Source: an uncultured Ruminococcus sp. (lineage in GTDB: Bacteria; Bacillota; Clostridia; Oscillospirales; Ruminococcaceae). Taken from it: a DNA stretch of 5,932 bases. Below are positions 1 to 5,932 of this stretch, one piece after another (position 1 is the first letter of the stretch; each line of letters opens with the position of its first letter). Location: NCBI GenBank assembly GCA_946540705.1, contig CAMNJD010000292.1:1-5932 (forward strand), given 5' to 3'. The translations under genes and the position numbers were made by a program. The notes below the pieces were generated by a model. It saw nothing but the letters and a program-made list of their open reading frames with translations, had not been told where the DNA came from and did no database searches.

Positions 1-68
1 CCTTAAGCGGGAGTTTGAGGGCGGCGCCCTCAATATAAATCCGTCGGAGACACTTTTTCTACAGACTG
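1..68. repeat. Edge of a hairpin-bearing intergenic element (putative dispersed repeat)
   Basis: No gene is visible here. Positions 15-22 (TTGAGGGC) and 26-33 (GCCCTCAA) form a perfect 8-bp stem around a 3-nt loop, with no T-run on either side, so it is not a normal terminator. The sequence opens with CCTTAAGCGGGAG, which looks cut by the window edge. From general familiarity with Oscillospiraceae and Ruminococcus genomes, GGGC..GCCC hairpins followed by a conserved tail such as CTTTTTCTACAG recur between genes. That this is one of those elements is inference, because only one copy is present here. Confidence 0.4.
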
Positions 69-109
69 AAACGCCGGATGCTGTATGTTTGGTACAGCAT
101 CCGGCGTTT
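69..109 (-). terminator. Strong hairpin terminator after the peptidase gene, possibly bidirectional
   Basis: Arms 69-85 and 93-109 are perfect inverted repeats of 17 bp around a 7-nt loop (86-92). The stem begins 12 nt after the TAA stop of the leftward gene, so it most likely ends that transcript. In the leftward direction the U-tract is short: three Ts from the stem end, then mixed sequence. In the rightward direction the tract is better (TTTGTTTTATT, 107-117), so it may also stop transcripts entering from the left. Confidence 0.85.
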
Positions 110-121
110 GTTTTATTGGGG

Positions 122-2851
122 TTAGTCGAGTTTTGCGAGAATTCTCATCAGCTTGTTCAGGTCAGGTGCCTCAACCTTTCCGTCCTGATCCATGTCAGCA
201 TTGCGCTTGCCCTGATCCGAAAAATCCTCTGCCTTCAGCGTCGCATCGTCGCCGACCACACGCGCCATCAGCACTGCATCGAGGATATTTACTTCGCCGT
301 TGACGTCAACATCACCAAGCAGGAACTCCTGAACCGGCTCTGTGATCTCCTCATGTTCGGTGTAATTGTATGCCGGGGCATCGACCTGCTTAAAATATGC
401 GCCTGCACGGTCGATCGAACCGTTGAAATAGTCTCCGTCCGGTCCTTTGCCGAGCACGCTGACCGCGCCGTCACGCATCACATCGCGGATTGTGATGCTC
501 TCCGGAATCTCAATGCTGCCCTCGGTTTCGCCGTTTTCATCGGCAATGCGCAGGGTCAGCTTTCCGCCCTGAAGCTGGATGCGGATATTGTACCACTTAC
601 CCGGCTCCATTTTTGTCCGGCTGTAAACGCTCGCTTCTGTGGCTGCGGAGCGGTTTCCGCTTTTCAGTACGAGATGCGGATAGCCCTTTTCATCCTGCGG
701 CGTGAAGTAGAAATACTGATCAGCGTCGCCGAAATAGAACAGCTTTTGCTCTGCATCGCCGCCGCGCCAGAGCACGGAGAACTGATACTCTGCGGAAGTG
801 CCGAAATACGCAAAGGAATCGTCGATGTCGATGAAATCGTCCTTGCCGTCGAGCGTCATGACGCCGTTCGCGCCGGTGCGGTTCGCTTCCCATGCCGCGC
901 CGACCGGCAGGGCATAGGTACTTGTGTACTGATCCTTGATGACCGCGTCGGAATCAGAATCGAAGCTGTAGCTGAGGTACTGGCCGTCAGTGTACGGTCT
1001 GGCATCGAGGTAGGTCTGTGTGCCGTACCAGCCGCAGCAGGTGCCCTTTGTCGCAGTGTTGCTGCCGTCGTCGTAGTAGTCTCCGTCGAGGACAGCCTGA
1101 CCGGATGCAGAGCCTTTTGCCATGCAGAATGAAACGCCTTTGACGACCGCGTCGTCCTTGACGGTATAGTCATCCCAGATGCAGGCGCTTTCGATGACCT
1201 TTGCATTGCCCGAAACATTTGCTCTGCCCATGACCATTGCATAGTCGCCGATATAGGCATTGCCGGAGATCTTCGCGTTTTCCGCGATCATCGCATAGCC
1301 GTCGATCACGGCATTGCCGGAAACGGACGCATTGCCGATGACCGCTGCATGCGGGCCGACATAGACCGTGTCATCGACCTTGGCGGAATCGGCCACAAAG
1401 CCGCCGCCGTTTGCGTGCTGATGTCCGCGGATGTTCAGCGGGCGCTCCATGATGCCGGCGCCTTCGATCGTCACCTGATACGGATAGCGGTGCTTCGAGG
1501 AGAACGGCTGCCGGGTTTCGCCGAATTCATCCGAATCGTTGTGCCAGTGCAGGCCGGAGGGGCAGTAGAGCGACTCATCCGGCGTGGCAATGACCGTCAG
1601 ATAGGCTGCGGTCGTGTTTGCCGGAACTTTGAGGCTGACAGTCTCGCCGTTTGCGATCAGATCGGAATAATGAGACACACCGGAAGCATCCTCCATGACG
1701 ATGCAGCCGCGCCAGTCTGCGCCGGGGAGTTCCGAACGGCCGTTCAGCGTGACCGTAACCGTATCGCCCTGCACCGTCAGCGGCACAATATTGAGGCCGG
1801 AGGCCTGCGGCGCGCGCTCCGTCGGCACGGCATAGACATTTGTTTCGCCGTCCGCGGCTTCGAGCATCGTGTAGATCTGCTGCCAGTTCCATGCGCCCTG
1901 TGAAAGCAGTGCATTCAGACGCTTTTTGTAGGCGGTCTGGTGTGCGAAATCCAGCGTTGCCATGCGCTTTGCATAGTGGCCGAGCGTTTCCTTGATATCC
2001 GCAGGCGCCAGACGGTTGATCATCGTCAGCGGGTATTCATCATCTTTGCCCTGCTGGAGCATCGTTTTGACGAAATCCGCGCCGTAGCCCTCGAGATTGT
2101 CGGGGTTCTCAGTGAGATACTGAAGCAGCACCCATGCCGAATAGTAGTCTCTGCCAAAGGGTGAGGTGAAGCACAGGTTCTTCAGATAAGTCTCGAAGAA
2201 GTCGGTGCCGTAGCCGTGCGAGAAATCATCGTCCCAGCCGTATTCGGCGGAAACTTCATAGATCCACTGCTCACGGAACCAGTTGCCGAGCGCTTCCCAC
2301 CATGTGTTTGAGTATTTGTTGCGGTTCCAGCCGAGCTGATGTGCAGTGATCGCGTGGCCGAATTCATGCGGCATGACCCACGAGGCGGGGTCGGTCTGCA
2401 TCGCACCGACGCAGCAGAACAGATACGGATAGCCCTGATTGTCATAGGACATATATGCCCAGTCATCCTGCCTGTCTGCAAGGCCTGTGCCGGAAATGTA
2501 GATATTCAGCTTGTATTTTTTGCCGTCGCGGAGATAGTTCTCAACGGACTCGGCGCATTCGTTCATGCCGAGCTTGTTGACGTAGATATCCCAGCAGCGT
2601 TCGAGATTGTCAGCGTTCTTCTTCAGGAAATCCTGCGTAACCTGAGAAGCATCGCCGCTGTTGCCCCAGATGAACTGAAAATGCTCTGAGGTGTAGTAAT
2701 TGTACCCGCTGCTGAAATTGTAGAACGGGTCGCGGGTCTGGTAGGCATCCGCTGCAATCGCCGTCTGATGGACCGCAGTGAGCGGCAGACAGGTGCCGAG
2801 CATGGTCAGGGCGCAGACCGCCGCTGACAGACGTTTTTTTCTGTGTGTCAT
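122..2851 (-). CDS. Secreted dockerin-bearing zinc metallopeptidase, Svx/AvrXca-like (DUF6055), with beta-helix and LamG modules
   Basis: Predicted 909-residue extracellular, probably cellulosome-bound peptidase. The start at 2851 is preferred over an in-frame ATG at 2908 because a GGGGAGGA ribosome site lies 9 nt upstream and the protein then opens with a classical signal peptide: MTHRKKR, a hydrophobic core, and cleavage near AIA-ADA (residues 33-36). The peptidase domain spans about 45-330 and holds HEFGH (H162, E163, H166), a gluzincin-type zinc site. E186 in the WWEALGNW stretch, 20 residues later, is the likely third ligand. A beta-sandwich (about 350-465) resembles the part that follows the catalytic domain in DUF6055 proteins. 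Next come hexapeptide repeats forming a left-handed beta-helix (about 487-575), a LamG-like jelly roll (about 622-822) and a type I dockerin (845-909; calcium loops D847-D858 and D886-D897). The family name comes from recognition of sequence style, not a search. In phytopathogens, Svx proteins are described as secreted peptidases thought to act on plant extensins; the substrate here is inference. The gene is divergent from a dockerin pectate lyase and ends at a strong terminator. Confidence 0.85.
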   Translation of the reverse strand: MTHRKKRLSAAVCALTMLGTCLPLTAVHQTAIAADAYQTRDPFYNFSSGYNYYTSEHFQFIWGNSGDASQVTQDFLKKNADNLERCWDIYVNKLGMNECAESVENYLRDGKKYKLNIYISGTGLADRQDDWAYMSYDNQGYPYLFCCVGAMQTDPASWVMPHEFGHAITAHQLGWNRNKYSNTWWEALGNWFREQWIYEVSAEYGWDDDFSHGYGTDFFETYLKNLCFTSPFGRDYYSAWVLLQYLTENPDNLEGYGADFVKTMLQQGKDDEYPLTMINRLAPADIKETLGHYAKRMATLDFAHQTAYKKRLNALLSQGAWNWQQIYTMLEAADGETNVYAVPTERAPQASGLNIVPLTVQGDTVTVTLNGRSELPGADWRGCIVMEDASGVSHYSDLIANGETVSLKVPANTTAAYLTVIATPDESLYCPSGLHWHNDSDEFGETRQPFSSKHRYPYQVTIEGAGIMERPLNIRGHQHANGGGFVADSAKVDDTVYVGPHAAVIGNASVSGNAVIDGYAMIAENAKISGNAYIGDYAMVMGRANVSGNAKVIESACIWDDYTVKDDAVVKGVSFCMAKGSASGQAVLDGDYYDDGSNTATKGTCCGWYGTQTYLDARPYTDGQYLSYSFDSDSDAVIKDQYTSTYALPVGAAWEANRTGANGVMTLDGKDDFIDIDDSFAYFGTSAEYQFSVLWRGGDAEQKLFYFGDADQYFYFTPQDEKGYPHLVLKSGNRSAATEASVYSRTKMEPGKWYNIRIQLQGGKLTLRIADENGETEGSIEIPESITIRDVMRDGAVSVLGKGPDGDYFNGSIDRAGAYFKQVDAPAYNYTEHEEITEPVQEFLLGDVDVNGEVNILDAVLMARVVGDDATLKAEDFSDQGKRNADMDQDGKVEAPDLNKLMRILAKLD

Positions 2852-2860
2852 AATTGATTT

Positions 2861-2868
2861 TCCTCCCC
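2861..2868 (-). promoter_or_regulatory. Ribosome binding site that sets the peptidase start
   Basis: The leftward strand reads GGGGAGGA, a near-perfect anti-16S match, 9 nt before the ATG at 2851. It falls inside the longer in-frame reading that starts at 2908, which argues against the longer start. Confidence 0.85.
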
Positions 2869-2930
2869 GAATTGGTACACCGTGCGCGCTTTCTGTTTTG
2901 ATGCGCACTTTTCAATAAAACCGTATTTTC

Positions 2931-2959
2931 AGTATAGCTCTTTTTATGCATCCTGTCAA
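2931..2959 (-). promoter_or_regulatory. Sigma-A promoter of the peptidase gene
   Basis: On the leftward strand, TTGACA (2954-2959) is followed after exactly 17 nt by TATACT (2931-2936). The predicted start of transcription is near 2924, leaving an untranslated leader of about 73 nt before the ATG at 2851. The -35 box overlaps the first of two direct repeats at 2957-2989, so its use is probably modulated. Confidence 0.8.
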
Positions 2960-2989
2960 TGTCTGTTTCTGCACGCGCAATGTCTGTTT
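2957..2989. repeat. Two 12-bp direct repeats with 21-bp period at the leftward -35 box
   Basis: CAATGTCTGTTT occurs at 2957-2968 and again, identically, at 2978-2989. The 21-bp period is two helical turns, so a protein bound to both copies would sit on one face of the DNA. The inner copy overlaps the TTGACA box of the leftward promoter; the outer lies just upstream. This suits a dimeric activator or repressor. The regulator is unknown. Confidence 0.65.
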
Positions 2990-3021
2990 GTCATTTGTGG
3001 GGGAGGAGACTCCAAAATTGA

Positions 3022-3082
3022 CAACGCCCGTTTCAGACTCTCTCTGCATGCGAATCTCGCATGCGGTCTGAAGCGGGTGTTG
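3022..3082. repeat. 61-nt imperfect inverted repeat / hairpin
   Basis: The outer arms 3022-3038 and 3066-3082 pair over 17 positions, counting two G-U pairs. The inner arms 3046-3053 (GCATGCGA) and 3057-3064 (TCGCATGC) pair perfectly over 8 bp around an ATC loop. A 7-nt TCTCTCT bulge (3039-3045) lies on one side and a single G (3065) on the other. No T-run follows in either direction, so an intrinsic terminator is unlikely. It lies between the two mapped promoters, outside both predicted main transcripts. It could be an operator, a remnant repeat, or a structured RNA from an unrecognised promoter. Confidence 0.6.
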
Positions 3083-3130
3083 CTATGATTATACGCGGAG
3101 ACTGTGAAAAACATGTGACAGATGCGCAGA

Positions 3131-3158
3131 CTTCATAAAAGCTTCATGAATTCTTCAT
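3131..3158 (+). promoter_or_regulatory. Three CTTCAT boxes with exact 11-bp period: putative OmpR/PhoB-family site
   Basis: CTTCAT begins at 3131, 3142 and 3153, an exact 11-bp period with A/T-rich spacers. Tandem hexamers every 11 bp are the usual binding pattern of OmpR/PhoB-family response regulators, including Pho boxes. The array ends 51 bp upstream of the rightward -35 box, placing it about 87-114 bp before the predicted transcription start, a plausible activator position. Which regulator binds cannot be told from the window. Confidence 0.6.
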
Positions 3159-3209
3159 CTGCACAGCGGATTTGCACACAAAATGACATAAATTCAGTGC
3201 GATTGGCAG

Positions 3210-3238
3210 TTGACGGAGCATGAGCGTTGTGGTATCAT
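3210..3238 (+). promoter_or_regulatory. Sigma-A promoter of the pectate lyase gene
   Basis: TTGACG (3210-3215) and TATCAT (3233-3238) are separated by 17 nt. The predicted transcription start is near 3245, giving a leader of about 45 nt before the ATG at 3291. No riboswitch-like structure is visible in that short leader. Confidence 0.75.
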
Positions 3239-3278
3239 ATAACTATCAGTCTCGCAATCATTTTTCGGGGGAATCATT

Positions 3279-3283
3279 GGAGG
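3279..3283 (+). promoter_or_regulatory. Ribosome binding site of the pectate lyase gene
   Basis: GGAGG lies 7 nt before the ATG at 3291, ideal spacing, and fixes the start at a residue followed by a clear signal peptide. Confidence 0.85.
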
Positions 3284-3290
3284 AAACAGT

Positions 3291-5932
3291 ATGAAACAGA
3301 TACAAAGGAAATTGCTCTCATCGCTTGCGGCGATGACCGTTCTGCTGACGGGAAGCGCCGGGATGCTGCCGGTGCAGACTGCACGGCGTGCGGCAGCGGC
3401 AGCGAATATCCTTGCTTTTCCGGGCGCGGTCGGCGCAGGAAAATATGCGACCGGCGGACGCGGCGGCGAGGTCTATCATGTCACGAACCTCAATGACAGC
3501 GGAGCGGGCTCCTTCCGCGATGCGGTCAGCAAATCCGGGCGCATCGTCGTGTTTGATGTCAGCGGCACGATCGAGCTGAAGGGGAATATCCTTTGTCAGA
3601 GCAATATCACGATCGCCGGACAGACCGCTCCGGGCGGCTCCGGCATTACGCTGAAAAACTACAAAATGGGCATGTCCGGCGACAATATCATCTGCCGCTT
3701 CATCAGCTCACGCCCGGGTCCCTATGCCTCGACCAGCTCCGGAAACGATGCATGGGGCGGCGCGAACGGTTCCAATTCGATCATCGACCACTGCTCTATG
3801 GGCTGGACGACGGATGAACAGTGGGGACTCTATTCCAACAACGAATACTACACGGTGCAGTATTCCGTGCTGGGGCCGGCAGATTCGTGGGGCGGTCACA
3901 AAAAGGGTCTGCACGGCTTCGGCATCATGCTCGGCAAGGGCTATCTCTCCTTTGACCACAATCTCATCATCCACAATGTCTCCCGCAATTTCCGCGGCAA
4001 GACCGTCGGTCAGGAGACAGCCGATTTTACGAACAATATCATTTACGACTGGGGCTATCAGACGACCTACGGAACGATCGGGCATCTGAACTATGTCAAC
4101 AACACCCTGAAAGCGGGAAATTCGACTACCGGCGGCTACCACTGGATGTACGTGGACAGCGGAACCAGCCCGCAGAATTTCAAGGTCTACTGCGCCGGAA
4201 ACCGCCTCATCAATAAGGACGGCTCGTTCCACGCAATCACGAACGACAACTGGGCAGGTGTGACAGTCAAGGAGTCGATCGGCATTACAAAGAACGATCT
4301 GTACAGCGCGTCGCCGTTTGCTACAACGGTCGGCGGCGAGAATGTCTCGACTGCCTCGACCTGCGAGAGCGCCGCTGCTGCCTATGACCATGTCATCAGC
4401 TTCGCCGGAAACGGCATTTCGCCGGATCAGCGCACCGCGATCGACCGGCAGTGTGCAGCCGAAACCAAAAACGGCACCGGCTCGTGCAGCGGTACCTCGG
4501 CTTACGATTCGTCTATGACCGATCTTGACAAGTATCATATCCAGTGCGGTGTGACCTACACGTATCCGTCCGCCGTGACAAAGAAGGAGATCACCGATGC
4601 CGACAATGACGGCATGGACGACGCATGGGAGCGCTCCCGCGGTCTGAATCCCGATGACCCGACCGATTATAAGGGCGATTACTGCGGTCAGGGCTATATG
4701 AACATCGAATACTATATCAATGACCTGACTGTCAATGCTTTTCCCGAGGGCGTGGTGACGCTCTCGCCGGAGAACGGGATCGACCCGATCTCCGCATTTG
4801 CGCCGATTGAGGCGGAGGACTTTGCTGCGCAGGAGGGCATCATTGCAGAGGACAATGCGGCATGCTCCGGCGGCAGGAATATCGGCTTTGTCGAAAACGG
4901 CGACTATATCATGTTCCGCAAGGTCGATTTTGAAGACGGCGCAAAGCAGTTCACCGCGGCTGTTTCCGGTAATCCGGCGGGAATCGAGCTCTATCTCGAC
5001 GGCATGAACGGCGCTCCGGCCGCATCCCTGAAATTTGCCGGAACAAGCGGCTTTTCCGATTATCAGCAGGTCACATGGGGACTGCGCGGCATCACCGGCC
5101 AGCATAATCTCTATCTGAAATTTACAGGCGGCGAGGGCTATCTGCTCAATCTGGACAGCTTCGTCTTCGGCCGTGAGGCGATCCCTGTCAACGGCAGACT
5201 GTTCACAAATCTGGAGGTTGCCGATGACGCCTATCCCGATGACTGGCAGATCACGGATCATGCGGCAGTCGGCTCACCGGTATTCGGCGACCGGGATTTC
5301 ACGTTTATAACGCTGCCGGATGCGCTGATTGGCGCAGAACAAATCCTGACTCCATGCAATGCAAAAAATGTCTTTACGGACTATGGGTCTTTCCGCGGCG
5401 GCGCGAACGGCTGCACGGCTTATATCCTGCTTGATCAGCGCGTTGAGGATGCCGGAAATACCCCCGCATGGCTCAGCGGTTTTACAAAGCTCGCGGACAG
5501 CGCCCGAATCAGCAATGATGTGATCTTCTCAGTCTACAGCAGGGAGATCGGGGCAGGGGAGCAGCTCATACTCGGCTCCAACAATATGAACGGCAACTGC
5601 ATCAATTATACCGTGATGCTTCAGCCCGCTGCCGCTGCTGTCACTGAAACGACAGTCACAACGACCGCAGTATCCGTCCAAACGACATCGACTGAGACAA
5701 CCCTGACCGAAACAACGCTCCCGCAAGCAGCGCGAATGTACGGGGATGTTGACTGTTCCGGCGCGGTCGATATCCGGGATGCAGTTCTGCTGGCGCGTGC
5801 AGTCGGCGATGATCCGGATCTGACTTCTGTGGAATTTACAAGCATGGGCAAGCTGAATTCTGATGTTGAATATGACGGCAATGTGAATCCCGGTGATCTA
5901 AGCAAGCTGATGCGGTATCTTGCAAAAATGAT
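3291..5932 (+). CDS. Secreted dockerin-bearing pectate lyase (PL1 family) with CBM6-like module, 3' end cut by window
   Basis: An open frame of 880 codons with no stop before the edge. It should eliminate homogalacturonan outside the cell. The signal peptide is MKQIQRK, a hydrophobic core, and cleavage in the Ala run near 31-38. The PL1-type parallel beta-helix (about 39-430) opens with AFPGAVGAGKYATGGRGGE and carries IIDHCSMGWTTDE (D166, H167, D175, E176; the usual calcium and helix region). R232 sits where the catalytic Arg of the PL1 RxPxxR motif is expected, but the motif here reads RNFRGK. An EF-hand-like tail (about 434-479, DADNDGMDDAWE) is typical of bacterial pectate lyases. Then follow a CBM6-like sandwich (about 505-628, starting IEAEDF), an unassigned module (about 632-778), a Thr-rich linker (780-814) and a dockerin (817 onward; loops D819-D830 and D858-D869). 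The last residues, LMRYLAKM, align with the LMRILAKLD end of the neighbour, so only a few codons are probably missing. PL1 is recognised by motif; the exact subfamily is uncertain. Confidence 0.9.
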   Translation, partial: MKQIQRKLLSSLAAMTVLLTGSAGMLPVQTARRAAAAANILAFPGAVGAGKYATGGRGGEVYHVTNLNDSGAGSFRDAVSKSGRIVVFDVSGTIELKGNILCQSNITIAGQTAPGGSGITLKNYKMGMSGDNIICRFISSRPGPYASTSSGNDAWGGANGSNSIIDHCSMGWTTDEQWGLYSNNEYYTVQYSVLGPADSWGGHKKGLHGFGIMLGKGYLSFDHNLIIHNVSRNFRGKTVGQETADFTNNIIYDWGYQTTYGTIGHLNYVNNTLKAGNSTTGGYHWMYVDSGTSPQNFKVYCAGNRLINKDGSFHAITNDNWAGVTVKESIGITKNDLYSASPFATTVGGENVSTASTCESAAAAYDHVISFAGNGISPDQRTAIDRQCAAETKNGTGSCSGTSAYDSSMTDLDKYHIQCGVTYTYPSAVTKKEITDADNDGMDDAWERSRGLNPDDPTDYKGDYCGQGYMNIEYYINDLTVNAFPEGVVTLSPENGIDPISAFAPIEAEDFAAQEGIIAEDNAACSGGRNIGFVENGDYIMFRKVDFEDGAKQFTAAVSGNPAGIELYLDGMNGAPAASLKFAGTSGFSDYQQVTWGLRGITGQHNLYLKFTGGEGYLLNLDSFVFGREAIPVNGRLFTNLEVADDAYPDDWQITDHAAVGSPVFGDRDFTFITLPDALIGAEQILTPCNAKNVFTDYGSFRGGANGCTAYILLDQRVEDAGNTPAWLSGFTKLADSARISNDVIFSVYSREIGAGEQLILGSNNMNGNCINYTVMLQPAAAAVTETTVTTTAVSVQTTSTETTLTETTLPQAARMYGDVDCSGAVDIRDAVLLARAVGDDPDLTSVEFTSMGKLNSDVEYDGNVNPGDLSKLMRYLAKM

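Larger units (their letters stand above)
2852..3290. other. Divergent intergenic control region, no gene
   Basis: This 439-bp stretch separates the two divergent start codons. Short open frames occur in it, but none has a ribosome site or a recognisable product. It holds two consensus-like sigma-A promoters pointing outward, at 2931-2959 leftward and 3210-3238 rightward. Between them lie a pair of 12-bp direct repeats, a long imperfect hairpin and three 11-bp-phased boxes. About 250 bp separate the two -35 boxes, ample room for regulator binding. Confidence 0.8.

Noticed and set aside
89..1132. A 347-codon open frame on the plus strand over the peptidase gene
   Set aside because: It starts inside the terminator hairpin, is antisense to LamG and dockerin coding sequence, and shows no coherent protein features.
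1127..1393. Hexapeptide repeats as a sign of an acetyltransferase gene
   Set aside because: They are in one continuous frame within a secreted multi-domain protein and lack the rest of an acyltransferase, so they are treated as a structural beta-helix.
2852..2908. Upstream ATG at 2908 as the peptidase start, adding 19 residues
   Set aside because: It would put charged residues before the signal peptide and bury a near-perfect ribosome site (2861-2868) inside the gene; the ATG at 2851 is better placed.
3018..3046. TTGACA at 3018-3023 as a rightward promoter
   Set aside because: No acceptable -10 hexamer lies 16-18 nt downstream; that position is inside the hairpin (TCTCTG). The TTGACG/TATCAT pair at 3210-3238 is far better.
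2882..3088. Small 68-codon plus-strand open frame in the intergenic region
   Set aside because: It overlaps the leftward promoter, direct repeats and hairpin, lacks a ribosome site, and the product is not recognisable.
3708..5261. A 517-codon open frame on the minus strand inside the pectate lyase gene
   Set aside because: It lies wholly antisense to a gene with full domain support, has no ribosome site or recognisable domain, and its low-complexity Ile/Val/Ala/Arg composition is that of a reverse-frame shadow in GC-rich coding DNA.
1..5932. CRISPR array, tRNA, rRNA, insertion sequence or phage genes
   Set aside because: No regularly spaced repeat-spacer units, tRNA cloverleaf, rRNA stretch, transposase or phage protein was seen on either strand.

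Overview
The window looks like a chromosomal fragment of a cellulosome-producing gut or rumen Firmicute, most likely a Ruminococcus (R. flavefaciens or R. champanellensis type). Both genes encode secreted proteins ending in a type I dockerin. The inter-repeat spacing (VGDD...GK.N) and the closing LMR.LAK helix suggest this group, as do a Thr-rich linker and strong GGAGG ribosome sites. The genus is inferred from protein style; no marker gene is present.

Layout from left to right. Positions 1-121 hold no gene. They contain the edge of a hairpin-bearing intergenic element (about 1-68) and a perfect 17-bp stem terminator (69-109). Positions 122-2851 (minus strand) encode a 909-residue secreted protein: signal peptide, HEFGH zinc-peptidase domain of the Svx/AvrXca (DUF6055) kind, beta-sandwich, left-handed beta-helix of hexapeptide repeats, LamG-like jelly roll and dockerin. 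Positions 2852-3290 are a 439-bp divergent control region with a consensus-like promoter for each gene. They also hold a 12-bp direct repeat with a 21-bp period at the leftward promoter, a 61-nt imperfect hairpin, and three CTTCAT boxes with an exact 11-bp period upstream of the rightward promoter. Positions 3291-5932 (plus strand) encode a PL1-type pectate lyase with a Ca-binding tail, CBM6-like module, unassigned C-terminal module, Thr-rich linker and dockerin. The frame is still open at the window edge but appears to lie within a few residues of its natural end.

Together the pair reads as a plant cell-wall attack unit. The lyase would cut pectin (homogalacturonan). The peptidase, by analogy with Svx of soft-rot bacteria, may cut wall proteins such as extensins. 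Both would dock onto scaffoldin cohesins outside the cell. The divergent, repeat-rich intergenic region suggests regulated and possibly coordinated expression. The most novel items are the peptidase / beta-helix / LamG / dockerin architecture and the phased regulatory repeats.
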